Below the pieces are notes generated by a model. That model was not told where the DNA came from. It worked only from the letters and a program-made list of their open reading frames with translations, and made no database searches. A stretch of 64,000 nucleotides of DNA from Isochrysis galbana (taxonomy: Eukaryota; Haptophyta; Isochrysidales; Isochrysidaceae): NCBI GenBank assembly GCA_018136815.1, contig CM030931.1, positions 9,300,989 through 9,364,988 of the forward strand, given 5' to 3'. Positions 1 to 16,496 of this stretch are shown one piece after another. A program made the position numbers and the translations under genes. The first letter of the stretch is position 1. Each line of letters opens with the position of its first letter.

Positions 1-80
1 TTCTCTCGTTCTCGTTCTCGGTCGAAAACTTCGCGTGGACCCCTGGGATCTTGGGTTGTGGAGCACCTTCATTCTTTATT
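1..80 (+). repeat. Dispersed repeat F, copy 1
   Basis: This stretch of ctcgttctcg runs followed by a 'gggatcttgggt-gtggagc' core recurs at about 28850-28915 with a few substitutions. It is truncated by the window edge. No coding potential is apparent. It is probably part of a retroelement end, since similar ctcgttctcg runs precede the gag-like start near 50.0 kb. Confidence 0.6.
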
Positions 81-90
81 CTTCCTCCCA

Positions 91-762
91 CATAGCTAAG
101 TTTATACTTGGTTGCGATGGCGATGGAGCGCGCCGCCGCGACTCCCCTCTCCTTCGGGCCCCCGGCCCCCAGCCGAGGGCGCCACCCCAGTACCCATGGA
201 GCAGTCGCTGGCGAGGCGACCGCGTCCGCCAGCAGAGGCCGAGCGCCGAGCAGGTGAGCGCGACTCCCGTCGTGCCACACTACGCGGCCCGTGGCCCCGG
301 CCACATCACGTTCAGCAGCCATGCATGCTGGCCCTGCTCCTCACTCCTCATGGGGGACTGCAGATTGCAGGCCACACCGAACAAGCACCAGACCAAGCGC
401 GCCAACTCTCCACAGGGCATGCCTCACGTCAGAGGCCTCTCCCACCCTGGCGACGGCCGCGCCGCTCCGGCGGCGCGGCCCGAGACCGGGTGCCCCGCAA
501 GGGCACAATCCTCACAATCCAAAAGATACGCATTATCGCCACAAACAAGGAACCACCACATCACCCACAACACAGACCGGCAGACCATGCTCCGCTGGTC
601 ACTTTTGCAAAACATTTTGCAAAACTCTGGCCTGGGCCAATTTCCTCAATCCTGGCAGTTTCATTTTTAGACTTTTAGAAGTTAAAAATAGTGTTTGACC
701 GCCCTAGCATAAGAAGCACACGTCGGCGAGGGGAATTATGTACATATTACATGGGGCAACTT
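91..762. other. Gene-free stretch
   Basis: Overlapping open frames here show no recognisable protein and no codon bias. A short motif (gctaagtttatacttggttg) at about 95-114 matches the left end of repeat A at 782. Nothing else can be supported. Confidence 0.5.
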
Positions 763-1545
763 CCATCCAGCGGGAACGCAACTAAGTTTATACTTGGTTG
801 ACCCATGGGGGGGCACGAGCCCCCCCCTCTCTCCACTCCTCCCCTGCCATGGGGGAGGAACCACCCATCCTCCTGGCACGCCTGATGGCTTGCCAGGAGG
901 CCACTGCCCTACTGACCCACTCCCTTCCCCACAGGCTCGCCCCATTCGCCCATCCTGGCCCCTCGTGACCAGCCCATCGCTCCAACCCCCCCTCCCCCCC
1001 TGGTCGACAGGCAGACAGGTGCAGATTGGGGGCCCCAGAGGCTCGGGAGCACCAGCGAGGGAGAGGCAGGGGAGGCCAGGGCCCAGCCCCAGCCTCCTCT
1101 GCCCCCTGAGCTGGCCTCCAGGAGCCTCCAAGGGCCGCCACAGGGCAGCTGGAGGCCTGCCGCAGGCGCGCCATCGCGCGTGCCTGCAGGAGAGGGGAGA
1201 GAGCGCGCGGAGAAGGGGGTGGGCGGAGCGAGAGCTCCGCTCACCGGAAAATAGGTAAGTCCCGCACCTGTTTACAGGATAAGTCGGGGCTGAGGCCGCC
1301 GCCCACTCGGAGACACAGGAGGAAGGGGGGGAATGATCACCGGGGGGAGGCGCGGGCCACCGGACCATATCTAAGCCCTTCACCCCTATCCCCCTAGTAG
1401 TGCACGGGGGGAGTCGCCTTATGGCGGGGGGAGAAGGGCCGGGGGAGTGGGGGTGTAGAAAGTTCTCCTACGTGAGTAGAAAGTAGAGGGTCCACGGCCG
1501 CGGGTGCGGTGAGACTATTAAAAGGTTTATTCCATCCAGCGGGAA
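763..1545 (+). repeat. Composite dispersed repeat A, fullest copy
   Basis: The left part (about 785-1010) begins with 'aagtttatacttggttgaccc' and a G7-spacer-C7 hairpin at about 806-827. It recurs at 18215-18430. The right part (about 1048-1520) recurs at 61087-61577 with roughly 90% identity by eye. The tag 'ccatccagcgggaacg' occurs both at 767-782 and at 1529-1544, bracketing the copy like a short direct repeat. No transposase or reverse transcriptase is visible, so it looks like a non-autonomous element or the untranslated end of a retroelement. Confidence 0.7.
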
Positions 1546-1617
1546 CGGCTTCCAGGTGTTTTAAAGGCCGAATCATATTTTAAGCCATCGAAAAGCGTCT
1601 AGCCTCTACTTGTTTAC

Positions 1618-2670
1618 GTGATTCACGATTTATTTTCTCTGTGTGCGCTCTCCTTTTCCCGCGGGTTCCGTTTTTTCGCCTCACAAGAAACGGCCGCGGA
1701 GTTAGTTAGCCGAGGGACAAACCTATCTCGTCGCTCCCAACCCTTTGTCCTTCCTGGAAAAATGGCCTCTTCTTCTCTCTCCCCTCTCTCCTCACTCCCA
1801 TACCCCCCTCGCTCTAAACGGCAAGCATATCATCGACTTCACCCTTCGAATTCTCGCCTCTTCTCCCTTTCTCCTCTTAGGAGTAGTCTCTCTCCCTCTC
1901 TCTCCCTCCCTCCCTCCCTCCCTCCCCCTCCCTCCCTCCCTTTCTCTCTTCCCCTCCCACACGAGAAGAGAGACGTTCTATTTGTAACTAAGGAGAGTTT
2001 TCTTCTGTTCCCGCCCCCCCCCCGCTGCCTGCCCCCTCGCCCCCCCCTCCCCCCGACCCCGCCGTTTCTTTCACCCCTTCGGAGAAGGAGGCCTTCTATT
2101 CTCTTCTGCTCCCGCCCCAAGCTTCTCTCTCCCCCTCCCCTCATCTCTCCCCGTCTCCCACCCCTCTCTCCCCCTCTCCTACTACCGCGGCGCCGCCGCA
2201 ATGGGACGGGAGATGCCTACGTCCCCCGCGCGCAAGAGCAGCTTTGGAGGCGGCTTCCTCGCAAGGGTGCGAGCGCGAGCCAGTGCACGAGGCGTCCAGC
2301 CGGCTCCCGCGCGTAGCGGTTCGCGACCCAACGGGGCAGAGGGGAGGGAGAGAAGTGAGAGGGTTGGCGAGAGAGCGGCCTTGGGGGTGAGGGGAGGAGG
2401 ACGGGGGGGCTAGAGGAAGGGGGAAGGGGGCGGAGAAGGAGGGACGGTGGAGAGAAAGGGGGGATGGGGACGGGGGGGGGGGGGGGGGTTGGATGTAGGG
2501 CGGGCGGTGGCGAGAGGGGGGTGGGACCAGGGAGAAGAGAGCGAGGGGAAAGAGGAGAAGGCGATAACTGGAGGGGAGGAAGGGAGAGGACGCAGGAAAG
2601 GGGAGGGGGCGTAGAAAGCAGCAAGGCGGAAAGGTGAGAGAGTGCATGGGGTAGAGAATGGGAGGAGAAT
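1618..2670. other. Low-complexity homopyrimidine then homopurine tract
   Basis: About 1760-2190 is almost pure pyrimidine on the + strand (ctc, ccct and ttct runs). About 2340-2660 is almost pure purine (ggga, gagg and a long G run near 2478). The long frames through it give only Ser/Pro/Leu or Arg/Gly peptides and are not credible genes. It lies upstream of the CDPK gene and may include its promoter. Confidence 0.6.
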
Positions 2671-2939
2671 GCGATGTTACATGAGCGAGGCAGCGGTGGC
2701 GTACGAGATGCTTGCAGGCGGCCAGCTGGCCACTCCAAGTCTCAGGGCGAGAGGCCACCAAGCAGGGAGGGCAACTCGCACGGTGCTGGCTTCTCTCCAC
2801 TAATGCCTGCCGACACTAGTCGGCTTCCATCACTCCAAGCTCCTTCAACCTCTCTCCGCCCGCCGCGCAGATCTTTGGTGGTAAGTCAGCGAATCGCTCG
2901 TCCTCTGTTGAAGCATCTGTGGCCACAGATACCGCGCGC

Positions 2940-5900
2940 ATGTCGGCCAAGTTCAGCCGTGACTCGACCAGTCAGGGCAGTGCCACAAGGATCTCGCCGA
3001 GCCCTGCCATGCAGCACCAGGATGGAAGCCGCGAACCTGCGAAGGTTGGCGTATCACGCAGAAACTCCTCGAAAGGGAGATTGATGATACCATCACCCAG
3101 CCGTATGATGTCCATGGGCAGCTCCATGCGCTTCAAGTCTGATGTCAAGCAGGTGGTTCCGCCCTTAACCAAACTCTTCACGAAAAGTTCCGTGATGCGC
3201 TCACTACACGACATATACGACACCTCCGCATCGTGGGAACTGGGCCGTGGTGGCTGCGGTGCCGTCTACACTGTGCGCCATCGGCAGACGGGCGAGGAGT
3301 TCGCGATGAAGAGCGTCTCAATCTCGGGCCTCGACGCAGCAGCTATCGCCGAGTTGCGAAACGAGATTGAGATTCAATCCAGACTGGACCACCCCAACAT
3401 TGTGAAGTTGGTCGAATGGTTTGACGACGTCGAGCGCGAAGCGATCCACATCATTCTAGAGCTCTGCCTTGGAGGCTCGCTTGTCCATCGCATGCGCCGC
3501 CATAGGTGAGAGACTGCCCTGCCCCTGTGGGCCTGGCTGTAAGAGGATGGCAAGGGCGCGCCTCATATGAGACTGCCCTCTGCCACTGGACACGGCTGGA
3601 CGTAGCAAAGCGCGGACGTGACCATTCTTCTTGCTTTACATGGAATCGTAGACACGGCTACGACGAGAATACCGCCGCTTCCCTCATCGAAAAGATGCTG
3701 CGTGCGATCCGGTATTGTCATCTCAACGGCGTGGTTCATCGCGATATCAAGCTCGACAACTTCATCTATGAAGCGCCCGGAGATGATGCGGAGCTCAAGC
3801 TCATCGACTTCGGCTTCGCGTGCGAGGTGAGAATCCCTGCCTTGCGCACCCTCGGAGGCCCGAAACCAGCACCAGCGGGCTGGGTGACGCAGCTAATTGG
3901 ACGGAGCTTCCCTGCTTGAGCGCTAGCTGACTTAGCCTTGATCCGTTTGAGGCGAGCACACCAGAGTGGCCAGGGCGTGAGTCGGCTCGGCAGTCGGCCA
4001 TACCACAGCGTGACAGGCCGCAGGCACCATCAGGCCTCGCCTTTTGGACGGCCTTCCCCTCCCAATCTCCAAGTCATGTTGGCTTCTCGTTCCGACTGAC
4101 GGCTCCTTCGTCGCGGAATAGGTTGCCCCTGGCCGCGAAGATATGTTCGAACGGCTCGGTACTCTGTCGTACATGGCTCCAGAGTTGCTAGGCCCCGACC
4201 GGCGTACCTCATACAACTCGTCCGTTGACATGTGGTCGCTAGGTGTCGTCGCCTATCTCCTGCTCTCTGGCCGGCGCCCCTTCCATGATCCCGACCGTCG
4301 GACTAAGATGAAGCTGATCCGTACGGCGCCCCTCTCTTTCGATGGGCCAGAGTGGAACATCGTCTCGAGCGACGCCAAGGACTTCATCTCGATGCTGTTG
4401 CAAAAGGACCCGGAAGCCAGGGCATCCCCTCGTGACGCCCTCAACCACCCTTGGCTGGCCGAGCGCACGGAGAGGTCGGCTAATAGGCGCACCAACTCCA
4501 CGCTCGGCGAACGCCTCGACATCATCCGCTCGCTAGAGTCGTATACTCATGAGGTGCAGCTCAAGCGGCTAGCGCTCGAAGCCATTGCCTTCGTCACACA
4601 ACCCGCCAGGATGGAGGAGTTGCGCAAGGTTTTCGTGGAAATGGACAAGGACCACTCTGGCTGCATTTCCATCGAAGAGTTCAAAGAGGCAATGGCCTCC
4701 GTACCAGATGTGCCCGCCGCCCAGGTGCGCCTAGGCCACCACTGCCCATGCCCCGGCTCCAATCCTCGTGCCAGCAATAGCATCGCTGCCCACACTGGCC
4801 TCGCCACAATCCTAGGCCACCCCATCATTATGTGGGTGCGCCCCAAGGATGTGTCCACGCGACATCCGTCTTTTGCCCGCATCTGATATCCTGGGTCGTT
4901 GGCCGATCCAGGTGGAGCGCATTTTCCGCGCGATGGACCTTAACCAAGGCGGCGAGGTCGACCTGCACGAATTCCTCGCCGCGACCCTCTCCCGGGACAA
5001 CGGCCTGATAACCGCTAGCTCACCTTCCCTTGGTGCTGCGTTTTCACTCCTTGATCGTGACGGTGACGGATTTCTCACGCGCGATGACCTCGTTTCGCTC
5101 CTTGGCAGCAACACAACAGACTTCCCGCAGGTGATGAGATGCCCTCGCATCCCACTCACCGTGATGGTCACCTCAAATTGTTATGGCCTCGAATGACCCC
5201 AGCCCTCATGTCGGCTATCTACGCTCGCTCCGATCTTCTTGTATTCAGCTTGCCCAGCCCTAAGGGCCGCCAAACCATCGCGGGTTTTTTCTTTCCTCTC
5301 CTTCTCAGGTGGCACTTGAGGCGATGCTCGAGGAACAATCCTCCCTAGGCCATGATGGCCGTCTCACATTCGACGACTTCAAGCTGCTTATGCTTCGTGC
5401 GGGTCGAGAGGAGGACCCAGCGCAAAAGGTGCGCTTGCCGTCATCACACACTGCGTACAGGTTTCTGCATGGCTACTGGGCGCCCCCCTTCTCCCTCCTC
5501 CCTGAATCCGGTGAAACTATTGCGGCAGTCGGAGCCCAGTCTGCCTGCTCATCACCTGTCGTCAAATCTCTCTTTGCACCTGGCCTTATCATAGGCCATG
5601 TCTGCCTACATTCGCAACACATGGTCGCGGCGAGGGCTTAAGCGCGGCGCCTCTGATGTGTCCGACCAGCTACGCTATCCCAACTCGAAAGTGCTAAATG
5701 AATCGAGCCTGGCACAAAGGATGGAGCCCACCCGTGGCGAGGGCTCGCCTTTCCGAAGCAGCATGTCTCGCGCAGAGAGCCTATACAGCCAAAACGGCTC
5801 GCCGACGAGGAAGCCCTCATTGCTGGCTCGGAAGTCGGACGAGGGTTTATTCGAGCCTTCCATTACGAGCAACTGCTCGTCGACCAGCGTAACCTTCGCA

Positions 5901-6044
5901 CAGCCCGAGGCTTCCGTCAATAAACGTCTGGCTTTCGGCACGACGGGCCGTGCCTCCACTCTCAATTTGACCAGCATGCTCCCACGCGCTGAGCGGGCTG
6001 ATGCGAATCGCCGCTTCGACGAAGAAAATAAGGTTACCTGCTGA
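2940..6044 (+). CDS. Calcium-dependent protein kinase (CDPK), six exons
   Basis: A Ser/Thr kinase activated by Ca2+ through fused EF-hands. Inferred exons are 2940-3505, 3652-3826, 4122-4724, 4912-5130, 5309-5428 and 5595-6044; phases agree and give about 710 residues. Visible are the glycine loop LGRGGCGAVY (about 101-110), the lysine in EFAMKSV (about 124), HRDIKLDN (about 218-225), DFG (about 241-243) and MAPE. A junction helix follows the kinase, then EF loops DKDHSGCISIEE, DLNQGGEVDLHE and DRDGDGFLTRDD. A fourth loop around GHDGRLTFDD lacks the first acidic ligand. An unusual Ser-rich tail of about 150 residues follows. There is no Gly2, so no N-myristoylation is expected. The first in-frame ATG was taken as start; a gtaagt at 2881 hints at a 5' UTR intron. 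Family assignment is very firm, exon ends fairly firm. Confidence 0.92.
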
Positions 6045-7368
6045 CACATGCTCCGGATCTAGGCATCATCCCATCTTCCGGACATAAATGCGCCTGTTGC
6101 GATGTGATGCCGGTGCAGTTGCTAGTGGCTGCAGGTGTGCCCATCGTTGCATACATGGTTCCTTTCCCCAAGGTTGGCCTCGGTTTTGCTCGCTGCACGG
6201 AGGGCACAGCAATGGCCTCCACAGCATGTGCAGTCTCGGCGCAGCCAGTGGTTGGACATGGTCGTCACTCGCGGATTTGGTAGCATTGAACTCACGCTCA
6301 TTGCAAAATAGCGTGGATTAGAGCAGGCAACCGAGATCGCACCCACTTGGCGCATGAGTTCATGAGAGGAAGAACGTCTGACTATAATGATTCATCATTT
6401 GCGTTGTGTATTGATGTGTGTCGGAATACTTGGTCTGTCGATTGATGATCGATGTTCATATTGTTGTGCTTATGCGGTGATGATGCCTACACCGTGCGTT
6501 GATGTCGGAGTGTCATGAGGGTGGAGTGGGAGCATAGAATGGGGAATATAACGCAGTGTACGATTGAGCAAAGACGACAGCGGTTACACGCCGTGGAGGC
6601 TCGCGCTAACCAGACGCTTTCGCTCCCCTTTTCATGAACTATTGGAGGTGCGTTCCGTTGCACCTTGTTCTGTGCGCACTAGCTCCCCAAAAAGTCACTT
6701 GAAGTGAAGATGAAGATGACGCTATCGCTATGTGTTATGTGCTGCTACGTCGCATTCGCATTACATCCTAGATGCATCTACTGGATAATGCGATTTTCGA
6801 TTTCCAGGCTCTTACTTATTCTTGTCTCCAGTTCCAGGTCCTTCGTCCTTCGCCGTCGTGCGGCCATACCCTGAAGCCTGAAGCTCAGGCTCAGGCTCAG
6901 GCACATATACATATACATATACATATAGTGTTAGTAGGGTTTGCCCCTAGCGACCTAGATTTCAGGTTCTCATTTCGTTTCTTCTACCTTCTAGCCCGTT
7001 TGATCAGGTTGTAGGTCTAAGTCTAGGTCTGGGTCTAGAACTCCTAGCTGCTAGAAGCTAGAAGTAGAAGCCACAGGCCACAGGTTTCCTGTTTCCTGCC
7101 CTCTCTTGTGATCTTAGCCAAAAGGAGCCAGGTCGTCTGTCGCTCGCTGTGCGCTTGTCTCAGGCTCTCAAGGTGCCTTGTGAAGGCTTGTTTGGGTTCT
7201 TGCCAGGCTTGTCATTTCTCGTTGGGTTCCCTTTCCCCATTGGGAAGTCTTGGGCCCAACCCAACGGCCAACGGCCCAACAGCAGTAAGATACTAAGATT
7301 ATACTCCCATAAGCAGAACTCTGACCTAGGAGTACTACAGTCCACACCAGGTTGACGGAGGCGGGCGC
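6045..7368. other. Intergenic, with short microsatellites
   Basis: No protein of known type was found. The stretch contains (caggct)n and an (acatat)n run at about 6890-6930, plus several short imperfect direct repeats around 7015-7080 (ctaggtct, ctagaagc). It must hold the 3' end of the CDPK transcript and the promoter of the p31comet gene, but no clear signals could be picked out. Confidence 0.5.
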
Positions 7369-8223
7369 ATGCGGCGCCGGACTCTGCTGCGGTTAAGCCT
7401 CGAGGTCGAGCTCGCGATCGCGCCCTCCGCTACGCTTGAGGCAGCGCTGATCGAGACAGTGCTCAAGCACGCCCTTTTCGTCCATGGCCAGATCCCGAGT
7501 CCCTACGATGCGATCGTTAAGGAGCTTGCGGGGCAACAGCAAGTGAGCCGTGATCGCAAGGCTTCGCGCAGGAGAGCAATGTTGCGCAAGGCGAGGAAAC
7601 TGGTCGGGGACGTCGAGTCTCTGCTGGAGACGTTGCCGAGTGCACTGGATGCCATCACCGCCGCAGAGCAGGAGGTTGGATCGAGCGACGACATGCTGCC
7701 GGTGAGGGCTGCTCTTGCAATCGGAGGCTCAATTAGCTCGCCTCGCTTGGTCTTCTTGCTTTCCTTTGTACGAGGCTGTCCAGCGGAACAGATCAATTGT
7801 GGCGCTGATCCGAGCAGCTCGCACATCGATAAAGCCCGGAGGAAGCTGGTGCGAACACTGATGACGCATTGCGGAGACCTCGGGAATGTGAACACTGGAT
7901 TGAGCAGGTTGCATCTCTTGCTTCAGGCTCCACAAGCTGCATGCCTGCCCCCACCTTTCCAACCGCGTCCTGCCTTCCGTTTGAAGCTGCAGCGCGCGCA
8001 TGCGTGTCGCGTACATTTTGAATCCATGCGGCCGCCCTCGGCCGTTGTCGATGCCTCATGTGATGGGCCCAGCACACTACATTGTATGCTAGACAGAGGT
8101 GGAGCGCCAATAGATGGCTTCCAATGGGCGGAGCAGGACTCTGACGAGGGAGGAGTAGGTACGATTTGTAGTCGTATCTGGTTTCACGCCACCAATTCCG
8201 CGGTGAGGGGATTTGGACTCTAA
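7369..8223 (+). CDS. p31comet / MAD2L1-binding protein homologue
   Basis: A single open frame of 284 codons. p31comet binds closed MAD2 and, with TRIP13/Pch2, silences the spindle assembly checkpoint in the nucleus and cytosol. Three landmarks match the family in order. HGQIPSPYDAIVKEL (about 39-53) corresponds to the human QLPLPYEQL region. ALAIGGSISSPRLVF (about 113-127) corresponds to the LLGGNALSPKE strand-turn. The extreme C-terminus IWFHATNSAVRGFGL corresponds to the family's terminal YIWFQAP-x-FKGF signature. Size is close to the human protein (274 aa). The frame is continuous; an unrecognised in-frame intron around 7887-8110 remains possible. The start is the first ATG of the frame. 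Confidence 0.72.
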   Translation: MRRRTLLRLSLEVELAIAPSATLEAALIETVLKHALFVHGQIPSPYDAIVKELAGQQQVSRDRKASRRRAMLRKARKLVGDVESLLETLPSALDAITAAEQEVGSSDDMLPVRAALAIGGSISSPRLVFLLSFVRGCPAEQINCGADPSSSHIDKARRKLVRTLMTHCGDLGNVNTGLSRLHLLLQAPQAACLPPPFQPRPAFRLKLQRAHACRVHFESMRPPSAVVDASCDGPSTLHCMLDRGGAPIDGFQWAEQDSDEGGVGTICSRIWFHATNSAVRGFGL

Positions 8224-8350
8224 CCTGCTGAGGCGCACGTATTGCTCATGGAATGCCACATACTTAGGTCCATCATGTGTGCTACGATAGTAATTGCAAT
8301 AGTAATCGATTATTGGCCATTTGCTACCATTATGGATGATAGACTTATCT

Positions 8351-8450
8351 TATGATTGGTGCCCATGGCGGGGGGACTCGCGCCCCCCCACTCTCTCGAC
8401 ACCTCTCATGGAGGGCGAGAACCACCCACCCCTCTGCGCTGCCACTGCCA
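8351..8450 (-). repeat. Dispersed repeat B, copy 1 (reverse orientation)
   Basis: The reverse complement of the sequence found at 18535-18675 and 54840-54977. It contains the 'ggttctcgcc-ccatgag-gg-gtcgagagagt' core, a G-run/C-run hairpin and the terminal 'caccaatcataag'. Another G/C-rich foldback follows at about 8560-8640. Confidence 0.7.
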
Positions 8451-8791
8451 AGGCGAGAAGTAGGAAGTAGGGTGGAGGGCGATCAAACAGTGGTTTATAA
8501 TTCATAACTACTAACACGTGGGAAGGGCTGCATTTTTTGACCGTCCTCCAAAGCCCAAGAAAAAGCTCCTGGGGGGCTTTTCTGCCGCCACGAAAAATTG
8601 CCGAGGAAAATGGTGGGTTTCCCCCCCCCCCCAAGGTGTCGTTCCGTCAATTGTGGGACATCAGTCGATTTGAGCGATCGAATGTCCACAGTTGTACATA
8701 GCAGTATTTTAAAATTAAATGCAGACAACTTTTTTTCTCTGCTTCCCGCGGTGCATGTTCCCCCCCCCGAGGGGGGGCGCCGTGTCAGCGC

Positions 8792-9131
8792 TTTTCCCTG
8801 CGTCTCCTCTAAGGCCGACAACTACATAAACACTCAATTTAAGAGATATTTAGAACGGAGCATCTGTGATGACCTGCAATCACATCATGCACGCCTTGCA
8901 TGGGCACGGCGCGATGTGCATCGGTCCCCCGCGGATACGCCGTGCGTGCGCATGTCAACTCTTTCCCTCTGCGTACCCTCCAATGTCCACAACTACGTAA
9001 ACAAGCCGTATAAGAGATGTTTCTTTGCGCATCACATGTGATGACTTGCAATCACAATGTGCACGCCGTGCGTGCGCACGGCGCGATGTGCATCGGCCCC
9101 CCCCCGCGGGGGCGCCGTGCGTGCGCATAGC
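8792..9131 (+). repeat. Two tandem units of about 170 bp
   Basis: Units at about 8792-8961 and 8962-9131 share, in order, a tttccctctgcgt-ccct block, an aacta-c-taaac block, 'atgtgatgac-tgcaatcac', 'ggcgcgatgtgcatcgg' and 'cgccgtgcgtgcgcat'. A partial, more diverged unit (C-run, G-run, gcgccgtg) lies just before, at about 8750-8790. No coding capacity is recognised. Confidence 0.7.
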
Positions 9132-9833
9132 AACTTCCAGGAAAGTGTACGCCGTGCGTTCACTCTTTCCGCGGGGGAACTCTAGACGCGGAGGGCGGTC
9201 GGGAACCTTGGGGACACCCCCTGCCATGAGTAATGACCACTGAGGCAATGCACGCACATCAATGGCCAAGAACCAGCGTGCGAGCTACTAGTGACCCCCC
9301 ACCCTGCTCGCGAGAGCTCTGGGCTCTGTATGGCCACCACCTCCAGGCCATTCTTCGGCCGATCGCGGGCGATCGGACGTCGCGGAAGCTCCGCGTTTCT
9401 AATAGTGATGCGCCCCACATTCACCACTCTGATTCACTCCCGCCTCAATCTCCCAAAATAGCCCGCCACGCGCGGGGGAAGGGAGGGGACTCACTCACCG
9501 ACGCCATTGCCCTTCGTGGGGCGGGAGGGGGTCGTTCGGAGGGGGAGGCGGCTGGCGGGGCAGGTAGGGGGGGACCCTGAGGAATGCTTGGACACCCAGG
9601 GGAGGTGGGAAATAGTGGTTAAAATGAGTGACCGGGCTACAAATGGACTTAAATGGACTCTCGTCGTTGCAATTGTGAGACTGCACCATGTATAGTTGCA
9701 GCTTTATCTCGGGCTTTATGAGTGCGCTCACTCTTCCACGGTCCGTGCACACGGCGAGGTTAGTATAGCAGGTTGGATAGCCAAAGTCGTCTTGCGTCAC
9801 ATGACCATTTCCCGTTCCCAGTTCCAGGTCATT
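9132..9833. other. Gene-free stretch between repeat units and Hsp70 stop
   Basis: No recognisable gene. It holds a short reverse copy of repeat H at about 9488-9555 and otherwise unremarkable sequence. Confidence 0.5.
9488..9555 (-). repeat. Dispersed repeat H, copy 1
   Basis: The reverse complement of 34463-34521, sharing the segment around 'cactcaccgacgccattg' and the flanking 'ccttcgtggggcgggag' with few changes. Confidence 0.65.
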
Positions 9834-14692
<4,859 letters not shown>

Positions 14693-14734
14693 CCGCCGAC
14701 CACGTCGGCTCCCACACGCTCGCTCCTCTCTCTA

Positions 14735-16496
<1,762 letters not shown>

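Noticed and set aside
1618-2316. 232-codon Ser/Pro/Leu-rich frame
   Set aside because: Comes from a polypyrimidine tract with no coding signal.
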